Part shown: in pieces, positions 44,471 to 55,800 of the stretch
Layout: each line of letters opens with the position of its first letter
How positions within the stretch are numbered: position 1 is the stretch's first letter
NCBI GenBank assembly: GCA_916700875.1
Contig: CAKAKS010000039.1
Span: 11,449,044 to 11,513,043, forward strand
Source of the DNA: Sebastes aleutianus
Taxonomy: Eukaryota; Chordata; Actinopteri; Perciformes; Sebastidae
DNA: 64,000 nucleotides
Direction of reading: 5' to 3'
Program-made: the position numbers and the translations under genes
The notes under the pieces: generated by a model
Told to the model about the DNA's origin: nothing
The model's database searches: none
The model's input: the letters and a program-made list of their open reading frames with translations, nothing else

Positions 44471-45452
44471 CAAAAGCAAAGTGGACCAAAGTGGACAAAG
44501 ATTAGTGCACATTTCAGATGTAAAAGGATATAATGTTGTGTTTAGGCTAAAGTAGTTTGATAGTTTAACTATGTATGATAACAAAAAGTAGATAAAGGGA
44601 GGGCAAAGCAAGATTAGAAAATTATTTTAATTTATTTAAGAAAAGGGGTTATAAACACATACAATCAGAAAGCTCAGTACATGATATTAAAAGTAAAAAA
44701 TGTCTGCAGTAGTACAGAGAGAGAGCTGATAAAAACATACACAGGAAATACAGTTTGATTGTATGGATCAGGTGATAAAGGTTGTTGAGATGTAACAGAC
44801 ACCAAATCAATGGCCTCTATTTTGGGTACATGGCTGCACAAAGTGAGCCAAGTCATAATAAATTGGTTTTCATACTGCCAGTGTTATTTTTATCATCAGC
44901 ATTAACTCTGCTGTTACAGTTGTCTCTCCCGAGCTCAACTGTTTGATTGTTCTTTAGCCAAAGTTTAAGTGCAGATAACAAAGTGTGATCCATCAATTCT
45001 ACATGACTGTAAACTTTTTCTATTCAAAAGACTTTTAGATTTCCCTACACACCATCATATAAGTATCAACCAGACACCTAAACACTGTAGTCAAGAATAA
45101 TACAGACACATTAAAGCTCACAGTCAGATATATACATAATAATAGAAACTGAATGTCAGAAAATACAAAAACAAGGGGGAAATTGAACAAATATAGACAT
45201 GTGATGATCAAATATTTTGCACTTGAGCTGTTGGTTTGTAGTTGTCCAACTGAGAGAGTCAGAAAAAGTGATTTATTGGATATAGATGAAATATTGAGTC
45301 TGATAGACGTGAAGAGACGACATGTCCTCAGTAATCATCATGATATAAATCTGCAAAAGACACAAAAACAAAATGTTAAATACGCAGATATTATAAAGTG
45401 GTCCAAATGTCCGTTTAGTTACCTTTATTCATTTTGGAGAGTTAAATGTTTC

Positions 45453-45864
45453 TAGGGCTGTCAATCGATTCAAATATTTAAACATGATTAATCAAATGAT
45501 TGTCCCTTAATTGCAATTAATCGCAAATTAATTACACAATTTTTATCCGTTCAAAACGTACCTTAAAGGGAGATTTGTCAAGTATTTAATACTCTTATCA
45601 ACATGGGTGTGGACAAATATGCTGCTTTATGCAAATGTATGTATATATTTATCATTCGAAATCAGTTAACAACACAAAACAATGACAAATATTGTCCAGA
45701 AACCCTCACAGGTACTGCATTTAGCATAAAAAATATGCTCAAATCATAACATGGCAAACTCAAGCCTCCTTAGCCTCTTTCACGACAAGCTATTATGACA
45801 TGGTCACTATGGACAATCATGTGATTAATCACGATTAAATATTTGAATCGATTGACAGCCTTAT
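45453..45864. mobile_element. 412-bp TIR element, 'ggctgtcaatcgatt' family
   Basis: The first 27 bp (from agggctgtcaatcga) are repeated in reverse complement at the end (tcgattgacagcctt) with one mismatch. A second, diverged copy sits at 15712-16035. No coding capacity. Confidence 0.9.
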
Positions 45865-46029
45865 TATAAATATACTGTATATAGTACATGTGCAGAAATC
45901 TTAGCAACAAAACTGAAGTACAGGTCCAGAGTTTTAGTCTCAGTAAGTCAGAGAATTAGGCCTGAACTTATGTTATACTTTATCAACGTATCCTCATACA
46001 TATGATATCTTATGAAAAGTTATTCCTCA

Positions 46030-46340
46030 TCTTTCGTGCGTTTTCCCATGAATGTCCAGTAATACGGGACAAATTTCCAACACGGTTGGATTAAAATAAC
46101 TACGGAAGTGTTGTTACTTAAGTACGAAAGTTAGGTCAAATAAATCAACTTTGACTTCTGGTTTCACACAGGGTACGAACAGATAGTCAGGCCTTTTTTG
46201 ACCCATCCATCCACCCCGACCTCCTCTCTATGCGGCGTTTGTCGCTCTTCATACTTCCTGGTTTACGATAACGTGGATTACATATGAATTGATTTAGTGG
46301 GATACGGGAATTACAGTGTATTACTTTATACAAATGTTTT
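46030..46340. mobile_element. hAT-like MITE fragment just before the prr33 coding exon
   Basis: Contains 'tgaatgtccagtaatacg', 'ggtttcacacagggtacgaa' and 'catatgaattgattt', as in the full copies. It ends about 55 bp before the splice acceptor of the coding exon. Confidence 0.7.
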
Positions 46341-46412
46341 GGTCATGACTCGCTATGAATCTTCCTTTTCTGACAGTTTATGTTTTTTTCTCCACAGAGT
46401 GCTGTAGTGCTC

Positions 46413-49400
46413 ATGGCTGTCGCTTACGGTGCTGCCCCCCAGCTGGGCCTGCTTTCCCAGCAGTATCCCCCACCCCTGCTGCCCAAGCCTGGAAAGGACA
46501 ACATTCGGCTTCAGAAGCTCCTCAAGAGATCCGCCAAGAAAAAAGCCTCCGCTCAGGCATCGCAGCCCGCCACGCTTTTCCGCTCCAGCCTTTCCCCTGT
46601 GAACGAAGCAAGCCCCGACCTCGAGCACAGTGACCACTCCACCCCTCCCAAGACTCCAGAGACACCGTTCAGCCTCTACAGCGTCCAGCAGCCTCCACGG
46701 TTCACCGTCAGGCCGCTGTATCAACATGTTGCGTCGCCTTACCCGCAGCGTGCAGCTTACGGCAGAGCAGCGAGGTTCTCACCTCAGACAGTGGTGATAC
46801 CGCCGTACTCTTACTCGCAGCATGTTACCACAGTTTCTTCATATTCTGCATCGACGCAGCTTTCTGGAGAAGCACCAGCTCCAGGGCCAGTCGCTGACCT
46901 GGCAGTGCCCAAAATATCCCTGCCAGCCTCTTCTGAACCTGAGGTAACAGAAGTGAAAAAGCCAGCTTTTAGCATATTTGCTGAAACTCATGCCGCTGGA
47001 GGAACCTCACAGACAAAAAGTTCAGGTCTGACTCCTTATTCAGCTGTGATTCGTCCTCTCACTGTGTTGACCCCATTTGTCAGATCCAAAAGTCCACGTC
47101 CAACATTCAGAGCAACTGAACGGTCAAGATCGCCTAGACCGATGTTTGATGTCCCTCAAATTAGGATGTACACGGCAAGCACATCATACTACGAGTCATC
47201 CAGGACTACACCGGTGTACGACACAGCTGGATTAACCGCTATTGGCAGCACAGTACCTCAAGGTAAAACACCAACAGACACAAAACAAGATTTGGCATCT
47301 GAGGTCAAAAGAGGCACGACACCGACAGCTCAGCCTCCTTTACTGGGCACAGATCCCCAGAGGAAAACACAGACTTCAGAAACTGAAAGAGAAAATACAC
47401 CAACAGCAGAGATTAATACAACCATAATTCCAGCTGAAACCAAAAGAGCAACTCCAACACCTGACATCAAAAGAGCAACTCCAACAGCCGAAACCAAAAG
47501 AGCTACTACTCCAACACCTGAAATCAAAAGAGCAACTCCAACAGCCGAAATCGAAAGAGCAACTCCAACATCTGAAACCAAAAGAGCCACTTCCACAGCT
47601 GAAATCAGAGTTAAAACACCAACTTTTGAATTACAAACATTAAGGAATTACGGAGGACGGCCTAAAACCCCGGCATACCACAAAACTCGGGCTACAACGC
47701 CCGTCTTTGAAGTCTCAAGACCCAATCCTCTCTTGTTTGCCGTGTCGCCTATCACAGTTGAGCCAGAGAGGTCAAGAACGCCCATAACAGTTTCTGCTAT
47801 GAGCGGTTTGTCTGCTTCCCAAAGTGTGAAGACTACTGAGCCGACTGAAACGATACTGAATGGGGACATTCATTTGGACATCCCTCTTGTAGTCAAACCA
47901 ATCCAACAAACGGCTCCAGCTGAAAGACCTAAAGCTCCGACATCTGAGCCAAAAACACCAGCAGTGACTTCTTACAGCAATCAGAGGCCTAAGACTCCAA
48001 CATACGAAGCATCCCGACTTATGACCACGTCACCTGGCTATAAAAGACCAAAGACACCTACATATGGGACATCACCTTCTGGTGTATCACCTGTAGCTTT
48101 TCAGAGACCTAAAACTCCAACCAAAGTGGCTCAAAAACCAAAGTCTGGCTACCGTGGATTGACACCGGCTGAATATGCTGCGTACGGCGGAATCAGAACT
48201 TACTCTCCAGCATTTGGTATCTCCGGTTCTAAGACGCAAACGGAAGAGGAGGTTAAAGTTACAAAAGAGGAATCAGCAGAATGTAAAACAACTAGTCAAG
48301 AACCATCTGTGAAGGGACAATCTACATCCGAGGTACCCAAAGAAACCCCCAAAGATATAGATAAACCCCATGTGAAAGATGAGACAGTTGCAGTCATCCC
48401 TTCGATCCCTGTTATTGTTGTTTCACAAGCATCTGACACCACAGGAACAACATTAACACAAGAGACAAGTATGGTATCCAGCCAGGTTGCAGCAAAACAA
48501 GAAAAAATGGTGATTCAAGAAACACCAAAGGCTAAAACTCCAACAGCAGAGGGGAAAATTCCTAAGAAACAGAAGGTGGAAACTCCAGTTCAAGAAGTCG
48601 CCAAACCAAAGACTCCGGAAGTCAAACATCCTCTGCCCAAAGGTGATGACCAGGATCCTCTGAAGGCAGTAAGAAAACTTTTAGGCAAAGATAAAGTCCA
48701 GAAATCTGGACCTGAGACAAAAGCTGACGTCTCAGACCAAAAAGAGCCAGCGAAACCTGTAGGTGCCACCAAGACTAAAGACGAAGGCTCAAAGCCAAGC
48801 ACTGTGTCAGAAGGAAGTGAAGACAAAGGAAAAGATAAGGAAGCAGAATCTGCTAAGAAAAAGGAAGGCGATGAATCCCTCCCAGCCGAGCCCCTTCTTA
48901 AAGTCCTACAAAAGCCAAAGGGAGTGAAATCTAAACCGAGCGGTTGGTCCCGACTCAAGAAGCACATGGTGGTGGAGCAGGAGGAGCCCAAATTTCCAGA
49001 GATTGTCCCTCAGAAGGAGGCCACTGTGGCGGACCAGAGTGAGGTGAAAAAGGCAGACGAGAAGGCAGACGAGAAGGCCGTCGACGAGCCTAACACTCAG
49101 GATGAGAACCAAACCAAAGACGCTCCCGTAGCAGCAAAGATGTGGAACGCCGTCCTCTTCCAAATGTTTTCCACCCAAGAGAACATCATGCACCAGATCG
49201 AGCTAAACAAAAGCGGGGAGGAGAAGGAGACAGAGCCAAAGGATGAGTCGAAAGAGATACCTTCGTTTGCGCACCGGCTGCCTGTATTGCTTTTTAGCCC
49301 AAAGTTTGACGCTAAAAGGCTTAAAGAGGCGGCATCGAGGCCAGTGACGAAAATTTCGACTGTTTTTGAAATGGGTCTGATTGGGCGGAAAGGTAAAGAG

Positions 49401-49451
49401 GAGGAACCGAAAGACTTTAACAGAACAGCGAGGGGGTTCATCGTTACTTAA
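46413..49451 (+). CDS. prr33: Proline-rich protein 33 homologue, low-complexity 1012-residue protein
   Basis: One long coding exon. A strong acceptor (tttttttctccacag, ending 46397) lies 15 nt before ATG 46413 (MAVAYGAAPQ), so I prefer this start to the in-frame ATG at 46380, which lies inside the acceptor tract. The N-terminal segment (PPPLLPKPGKDNIRLQKLLK, residues about 24-43) looks conserved and basic. Most of the rest is Pro/Thr/Lys/Ser-rich and probably disordered. Residues about 344-405 are nine-residue repeats (KRATPTAEI type), and about 525-575 hold RPKTPTYE repeats. The C-terminus is better ordered: WSRLKKHMV near 844, then PVLLFSPKFDAKRLKEAASR near 956 and a FNRTARGF ending. The identity rests on position between lsp1 and tnnt3 on the opposite strand, as in human PRR33, and on composition. 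No biochemical function is known to me. Confidence 0.75.
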   Translation: MAVAYGAAPQLGLLSQQYPPPLLPKPGKDNIRLQKLLKRSAKKKASAQASQPATLFRSSLSPVNEASPDLEHSDHSTPPKTPETPFSLYSVQQPPRFTVRPLYQHVASPYPQRAAYGRAARFSPQTVVIPPYSYSQHVTTVSSYSASTQLSGEAPAPGPVADLAVPKISLPASSEPEVTEVKKPAFSIFAETHAAGGTSQTKSSGLTPYSAVIRPLTVLTPFVRSKSPRPTFRATERSRSPRPMFDVPQIRMYTASTSYYESSRTTPVYDTAGLTAIGSTVPQGKTPTDTKQDLASEVKRGTTPTAQPPLLGTDPQRKTQTSETERENTPTAEINTTIIPAETKRATPTPDIKRATPTAETKRATTPTPEIKRATPTAEIERATPTSETKRATSTAEIRVKTPTFELQTLRNYGGRPKTPAYHKTRATTPVFEVSRPNPLLFAVSPITVEPERSRTPITVSAMSGLSASQSVKTTEPTETILNGDIHLDIPLVVKPIQQTAPAERPKAPTSEPKTPAVTSYSNQRPKTPTYEASRLMTTSPGYKRPKTPTYGTSPSGVSPVAFQRPKTPTKVAQKPKSGYRGLTPAEYAAYGGIRTYSPAFGISGSKTQTEEEVKVTKEESAECKTTSQEPSVKGQSTSEVPKETPKDIDKPHVKDETVAVIPSIPVIVVSQASDTTGTTLTQETSMVSSQVAAKQEKMVIQETPKAKTPTAEGKIPKKQKVETPVQEVAKPKTPEVKHPLPKGDDQDPLKAVRKLLGKDKVQKSGPETKADVSDQKEPAKPVGATKTKDEGSKPSTVSEGSEDKGKDKEAESAKKKEGDESLPAEPLLKVLQKPKGVKSKPSGWSRLKKHMVVEQEEPKFPEIVPQKEATVADQSEVKKADEKADEKAVDEPNTQDENQTKDAPVAAKMWNAVLFQMFSTQENIMHQIELNKSGEEKETEPKDESKEIPSFAHRLPVLLFSPKFDAKRLKEAASRPVTKISTVFEMGLIGRKGKEEEPKDFNRTARGFIVT
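47442..47630 (+). repeat. prr33: 27-bp coding repeat inside prr33
   Basis: Seven in-frame copies of a nine-codon unit (KRATPT followed by AEI, PDI, AET, PEI, SET and similar). One copy carries an extra Thr codon. The last copies are degenerate. Confidence 0.93.
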
Positions 49452-49856
49452 GCTAATATAAATATATAAGTGCAAAGAAGAAAATGTAAAGAAAAAAAGT
49501 TATGATATATGTTTAATGTACAGGTGCAGAAATCTTAGTCTCTGTGTTGTGTCGTAGAAAAGTCGGCTTTGAACTTTATACTTGACAAATGCTTTGTGTT
49601 GTGTGACTGGTTGTCTGGATGTTAAATGTATTTGTGGATTAGCTGGAAAAAAGAGAAAGAGAGTTACATTTGTCTTAAAGTCATTCAGACGTCACATCAG
49701 ATTAAAGCGTTTATGTTTTCAGTAAAATCAGAGCTTCTCATTTGTTCCTTTCATTTACATATTCACAATAAAATATAGATTAAGATTATCATTTTTGGTT
49801 ATTGTAAAGAAAATTGTCTGTGGAACTGAGACTGATTATTTATATACAGTATAAGA
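49452..49856 (+). other. prr33: prr33 3' UTR and polyA signal
   Basis: AT-rich sequence after the stop, with AATAAA at 49767-49772 as the likely polyA signal, giving a 3' UTR of about 340 nt. Confidence 0.7.
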
Positions 49857-50406
49857 TTTAAGGGCGCTTTCACAAGCCATAGTCTGAATCAGAGTGATAT
49901 TGACACTTTTGGTTTGTTTTTGTATTTAGTCTGGTTCGGTTTCATAGTGCACAAATTAAAGCGGACCAAAAAATGTATTTGCTGAGAGCTGCCGGGATGC
50001 AGGGAACCGGCGACTCAGTTTTTTCACTTTGGTGCTGATCTAGTGTTTATCCCTTCTCCTCCAGTTTATTTCAAATGTCTTTATAAACGTCACTATTTTT
50101 GTGGACTTTATTTAGCATATTTTTCGGCCCAGATGTCAAGCAAACTTCAGACTTCTGCAGAAGTCCAGGTCAGTCCTCTTCCACTCATGTTAACCTGTCG
50201 TTAACCTGTGTCCTTCTCAACAAATTACCACACAAGCAGCTTGCGTTTTGGTTTGCTTGGAAACGGTCCGACACCACCAAGTCGTCTCGGACCGGATGTT
50301 TTGGTCAGCACCAAAGTACGTTTATTGCGTTCACGTTCGCCCAAACGAACCACACCAGAGTTTGATTAAAATGGACTAAATGTTGGCTTGTGGAAGCGCC
50401 CTTAAA
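49857..50406. mobile_element. MITE-like element, TIR TTTAAGGGCGCTTTCACA
   Basis: The left end at 49857-49874 matches the right end (50389-50406) in reverse complement with one mismatch. 550 bp, containing a 'ggtttgcttggaaacggtcc'-type interior. No coding capacity. Confidence 0.9.
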
Positions 50407-50530
50407 GTTGCTTTTCAGTTAAAAAAAAGCAAACTACTACTTCTAGTGAATAATTGATGTTTCTTTGCATTTTTTTATAGATGGAAAACTAGTTTAAACC
50501 TTTTTGTGGTAGAGGAAAATTCTGTTTCTC

Positions 50531-51208
50531 TTAAAGGGACTATTTGTAACTTTCAGAAATGCTTCTTAACAGCGACACCTGTGGCCGTGAAATCAAGAAA
50601 GTCAGCGTCGGGCTTGCGCTTGCTCGCTCTAAATATACCTGAACGAGCATCGCTCAAAACAGTGAGGCGACACACATCAGCTAAAACCACAATATCACTC
50701 TATATTTCACCTGCTTGGCAGTAATGTTAGCTGACCAGACGAAGGTCTCTCCATGAACATGATTTAGATCTGATCCTAGTGTTGGCTTTTCCTGTCTCAG
50801 TGCAGGCTGAGGCAGCGGGGCTCTGCAGCGTGTCTCCCTGCTCTCTCCGCCTGCAGCCGGAGAGAGCAGGGAGACACCGGCACCCGGTCGGTAATGAGAC
50901 AATAACGTTTCTCTCTGCAGATCTCTCTGTTGGTCTGGAGGAGCTGCAGCATTTTTTCCTGCACAAACATCCACTTTACATTCACTAGATATTCTCAGAG
51001 CTAAACTAACTCTTCTGCAGTGTGTAGTGAGCGCGCGTTCACGTCTAGAGGTGGAGCGAGCTGAGCGAGAACGTGCGCACTGTCTGAGTGAAGGCGAGCA
51101 GGCAGAGGAGGAGAGGCAGCGGCTACACGCGAACGCGCATATGCGAGCGCGCATGTGTCTCGACCCGGTACATTTATACGCTTAAAAAGTTACAAACAGT
51201 CCCTTTAA
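50531..51208. mobile_element. MITE-like element, TIR TTAAAGGGACTATTTGTAAC
   Basis: Left end 50531-50550; right end in reverse complement reads TTAAAGGGACTGTTTGTAAC. 678 bp, GC-rich inside, so long open frames on both strands (up to 157 codons) are non-coding. Contains a perfect 20-bp hairpin at 50830-50877. Confidence 0.88.
50830..50877. repeat. Perfect 20-bp hairpin
   Basis: GTGTCTCCCTGCTCTCTCCG (50830-50849) and its exact reverse complement (50858-50877) are separated by 8 nt (cctgcagc). Confidence 0.95.
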
Positions 51209-51990
51209 ATTATCATTCAGATATCCAATTTTATTCAAAATGGTGCTACTTGCCTCAGGGTGAAGACCTCGTATGTAGTGTAAAACATGGATATTGTTTT
51301 TAGGCTGTAGATGGTTATTGTTTTGTGATACTTAAAGTCACAATAAAACTTGAGATTGAGAAAATTTTGAGAGCATCTTAATTTGACCTCCTTCCTGTTG
51401 AGTAGCGGGGACACAACGCAGATCAAATAAAAGAAATGCATAATCAGATGTTAGTTAGACACAAACAGACAGTTTGATTGGATGGTAGAGAGGAGGGAAA
51501 AAATAAATAAATTATTGTTTAATTAATTGTCAAAATAGTAAAGAGCTATTGCAATATGAATAGATGAATGTACAGTATATTATTGTCCTTTCGCACACAA
51601 TCTTACTCATGTTAAATGATAATTATAATAATCGGAATAATCTTGAAGATTTTCATAAATAAATGTCTGTTAAGTTCACATCTATCGGCAAATGGGATAA
51701 CAACGATGATTGAGCCTATGGATTTGCAGTATTACGAACTGGCTGTCTGTGGCGACATTTACGGGAAAAATCACGTGGCGACAGGAGCCGTGCTTCCATT
51801 CATACATTTTTATTCGCATTTTGAAAAGCTGTATGGAAATGGCAAAAATTCAATAAAACGTCCTCAATTGCGGAAAAAAACTTTTTACGCTCGCTTGAGT
51901 TGCTTTTTTTTCCCTTTGTCGAAAAAATTATTTTATGCGTTAGACAGCGGTAGAAAAGCAACTGCTGTGTTCTGAGAGGTAAAATTACAG
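51209..51990. other. Intergenic between prr33 and lsp1 3' ends
   Basis: AT-rich. The 119-codon plus-strand frame at 51616-51975 has no recognisable motif and an AT-driven composition. I do not call it a gene. Confidence 0.5.
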
Positions 51991-51991
51991 T

Positions 51992-52059
51992 TTATTTAAT
52001 GGAGTCTGGTGGCTTTGAGGACAGCACAGATAACGGCATCAGTTCCTCGTCAGAAAGGT
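51992..52059 (-). CDS. lsp1: lsp1 terminal coding exon
   Basis: The preceding exon has a good donor (gagtctg|gtaaga, 52175/52176) in phase 1. This exon follows an acceptor cgccagcag, starts with two bases that complete the codon (GAC), and reads DLSDEELMPLSV... to TAA at 51992-51994, overlapping an AATAAA polyA signal (51991-51996). If the donor is ignored, the penultimate exon reads through to its own stop at 52150 (ending GKTADRKC). The spliced form is preferred because frame and polyA signal fit. Confidence 0.72.
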
Positions 52060-52388
52060 CTGCTGGCGAGGTAAAGCAGTGAACATATTCTAAATATAGC
52101 GTACACTTAAACTGATATTAGTTACTACTGAATCACAGTAACAAAAACTTCAACACTTCCTGTCTGCGGTCTTACCAGACTCTCCGTTAGTGAACTCTCC
52201 TCCGTCCTCACCGTCCACAGGGATCTTCTCATATTTTCCGTGACCAGTGACCACAAATTTGTACTTTTTACCAGCTGCTGAGCCCTGAAGAGACAAAAGA
52301 TAAATGGTTAGTGCACTGAAATCTTTTTTCATGTATTCGTCATCCTATAACTATTTTACAGTTATACAACTCTGTATTAACCATATCC

Positions 52389-52429
<41 letters not shown>

Positions 52430-52788
52430 ATAAATGGTGATTGATAGTTAATTAAACTTAGTTAACAGTATTTTACTGTTAAACAAGGATATGATAATTA
52501 ATAATATAACATTTGAGTTTATATATATATATATATATAAGTATTTGTTAATGATTAAGATATTATTTGTAAACTTTAAAGAAATTGTTTTTAAAACATC
52601 TATAAACATTACATAGATAGATATTTGTAACGCTTTGTTAATGGTTAATAATTGGTTTGTAAACCGTCTATAAACATTATTTGGATGACTATTATAAAGT
52701 TATAATACCTTGTTAAATGGTTAATAAATACATTGTAAAGCATCTATAAAAAACATTATTTAAATAGTTAATACTTTGTCAATGGTTA

Positions 52789-52827
<39 letters not shown>

Positions 52828-55800
52828 GTAATAAATGTTTATAGATATTTTACAAACAATTTCTTAAAGGTTTAGAAATCATTTGGTAATCACTAACAAA
52901 TACTTAATAGTATATAAAACGTTTACAACAATAAACTGTTAATAAATAGTTTACTAATGTAATCAGAATGTAATTATTGCCTCTTATCAGCTATAATTTA
53001 TAAACTAATTATTTAATATTACACAAACTAATCATAAAACAACATACATTATATCATTAGTAAACATGATCAATTATCATTTAATTGTTTAACAGTAAAA
53101 AAAACTATTAACTAAGTTTAATTAACTATCAATATACCATTTATAAATGATGGTTATTATAAAGTGTTACCCATTGACATAAGAAAAATATTGAATTAAC
53201 TGATATAAATGAAAAAAGTAAACAGGGTTATAGGTAGGTAAAGTTCATATGTGCTCACCTTGGCTCTTTGTCCAGTCTGCCCTGTTGAGTCTCCAATAAT
53301 CTCCCACATGTTCTTTTTCTGCATCACATCTCCAGGCCTCACGTCCTGAAAGATCATTCAATAATCAATACAAACATGTCGACAGTCTGTGTTCGGAAAA
53401 CGCATCAAAATCTTTAAAAAGGAATAGTTTTTTTTGGGAAATGTGCTTTTTTTCAGATGTTGATGTCTGTGTATGGAGTCAGGATGTAGTTAGCTTAGCT
53501 TAGCATAAAGACTGGAGGCAGGAGGAAACAGCTAGCCTGGCTCTGCCCCATGTATGGAGGACTAAAACTGCCATTATAATAAACAAATAACTCAATAAAT
53601 AACTCAATAAATAAATAAAAGCCTCAATCATCAAATTAATGTGCAGGTTAATTTGAAAATACATAAATATGCACAAAAATAGAAAAGTAAGTAAATAAAT
53701 ACATTAAATCTATTTATATTTATTTATTTGATAAATTACTTATTTTTGGATTTCTTTCTTTTCATATTTAATTATTTTCCAATTGATTCTTTTCCTTATT
53801 TTTTTCTAATTAACCTGTGCATTTATTTGATAATTGAGGCTTTTATTTCTACATATCTTTCTATATAATTTTATTTATTTATTGAGTCATTTATTTATTA
53901 TAATGGTAGCTTTAGTCCTCCATACAATGGTGCTTTACCAGGGACTAACACCAGAAACCTGAGCTCACAGACCCACACAGCACAGAAGTACTGGGTGGAG
54001 GGATACACTGACAAGAAATAGTTACAGCACATAGTGTACTTATTAAACATACAATACCTTGTCTTTCACAAGGTAGAGGTAGTAGTAACATGCAAGATAC
54101 ATTAAAAAAGATAAATAAAAACACATGTTTGTTCTTAAGTTAAAAAAGGGTATTTTTATTACCTTAATATAACTTTTACTTTTTGCTTTATTTTCCAATG
54201 GTTTCTTAATATTAATTCCATTAATTTTAAACAATTAAGCATACTTTTGTTTCTCGTCTACTTTATTTAATGAATAAAATATTTCTCAAATAAAAGAAAT
54301 TATAAGAGAAATCCTTCAAAGTTACAGCAAAGGAAGAAGCGGTTGTATCTTGTTTCTCCACAAGAGGGAAACCTCACATGACAAAGTTTTAAACTGCACC
54401 TGAACACATCACATCACAGTTAGTCAGTGGTGGGAAATAATTTACGAATGTATTTTTTAAAATATAAATATTTTAAATATAATTTTAAATAATTTATTAT
54501 TTTAAGTAAAAGTAGCAATACAACATTGTAAAAAATAAACTAATTTATTAGTTATGTTCATGTTGTGTTGGTGACTTACGGTCGGTTTGCAGAGTGACTG
54601 TCTGCTGCCGTCAGACGAACCCTTCGCCCACTGAGTGATCCTGTTGGCCACGCCCACCTTCAACCCCTCAGCGTCCTGATTCACAAAAGTTTAGGTTAAA
54701 TGTATGGAAGCCCATTTCCACCAGTAAAAAAAAAAGAAAAAGAAAAATCCTAGAATTCAACTTTCTCAAAATGAAGAAAGATGACTAAATAATGCAAAAT
54801 TACTTAGTATCTCAAAATAATGACTTAGCATCTCATGATGTAGAAAAAACAAGACAGAAAATGTGTGCAGCCTGTTCAGTGTCAGTGACCTCGGGCCACA
54901 TTTAGTCGTCAACATTATCTGGCTCAAGCTTCACTAATGTAAACAGACCCTCTTTGAGCTTTGGACTCACTCACTTTATGTTGAATATTGCAGATACAGA
55001 TACAGTAATGTCAAGTAATGTCACACTGATTTTCCCCATGTCTTAAAGTAAAAGCTCACGTGTAAAAACCCGGTTAGAAACAGTAAAAACATTCGGTTTC
55101 TTTCAGCATCCAACTAGTTTTCTCTTGATCCCTGAACCTTTCTGCAGTCATGTCATTTTCCCTGAGACACACTCTTTTATTGTTTCGAAAAACTATGTAC
55201 CAATCCATGTCCATCACCTTCAGTTACACAGCAGCACCATACTTTTTCTTTTCTTTCATAAACATGGATGTGTTAAGAGAACGGTCATACACAGCACCGT
55301 CCTCATACCATGGATGTATGCCTCTCTTACGCAACTTCTGGTGGCAGAATATGAAATTGGTCTTCTAGTGATTTTATTTTTTGTTTTTAAAAATATAAAA
55401 TGAAAATCAACCCGTTTTTTTAAGTTTAGTACATCCCTTTTTGACCCTGATAAAACAAATCGCCTTGTATTTTAATTTTTGTATTTTAAAATGAAAATCA
55501 AATAACCACTCATTTTTTGTATTTTAATATCCTTTTGTGAAAGGAAAATCGAATGACAGAAAGATACACTGACCCGGTCTCTGGGGTCTCTGGTTTCTTA
55601 CCTTGCATGTGGCTCCCTTGGTGGGACTCTGGCTCCAGGCTTCTCCGGCCTCAAACAGGTTTTTCTTGGCGGCGACGACCTCAGGTGAGCTGGGCAGGTC
55701 GGTCAGTGATGCCTTCACTGCCCGGACCTCCTGCGAGTTCTGCACAACAACAACAACAAAAAGAACAAATGTAAACGTAAATCCAATTTTATTGTCACAC

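Larger units (their letters stand above)
41200..46340. other. Repeat-rich stretch upstream of the prr33 coding exon
   Basis: If the first exon at 40.5 kb is right, this is prr33 intron. No coding exon seen. Besides the elements listed separately, 42030-42420 and 42625-42740 are internal fragments of the hAT-like MITE. 44590-45450 shows nothing I can name. Confidence 0.5.

Noticed and set aside
46380..46412. Upstream in-frame ATG for prr33
   Set aside because: It sits inside the polypyrimidine tract and acceptor (ending 46397), so it would not be in the mRNA.
50681..51154. 157-codon minus-strand frame, Arg/Ser/Cys-rich
   Set aside because: It lies wholly within a GC-rich TIR element and has no protein features.
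51616..51975. 119-codon plus-strand frame between prr33 and lsp1
   Set aside because: Poly-Ile start, AT-driven composition, no motif or splice partner.
51999..52082. Plus-strand mini-ORF starting MESGGFEDSTDNG
   Set aside because: It is the antisense of the last lsp1 exon, which is supported by splice phase and a polyA signal.
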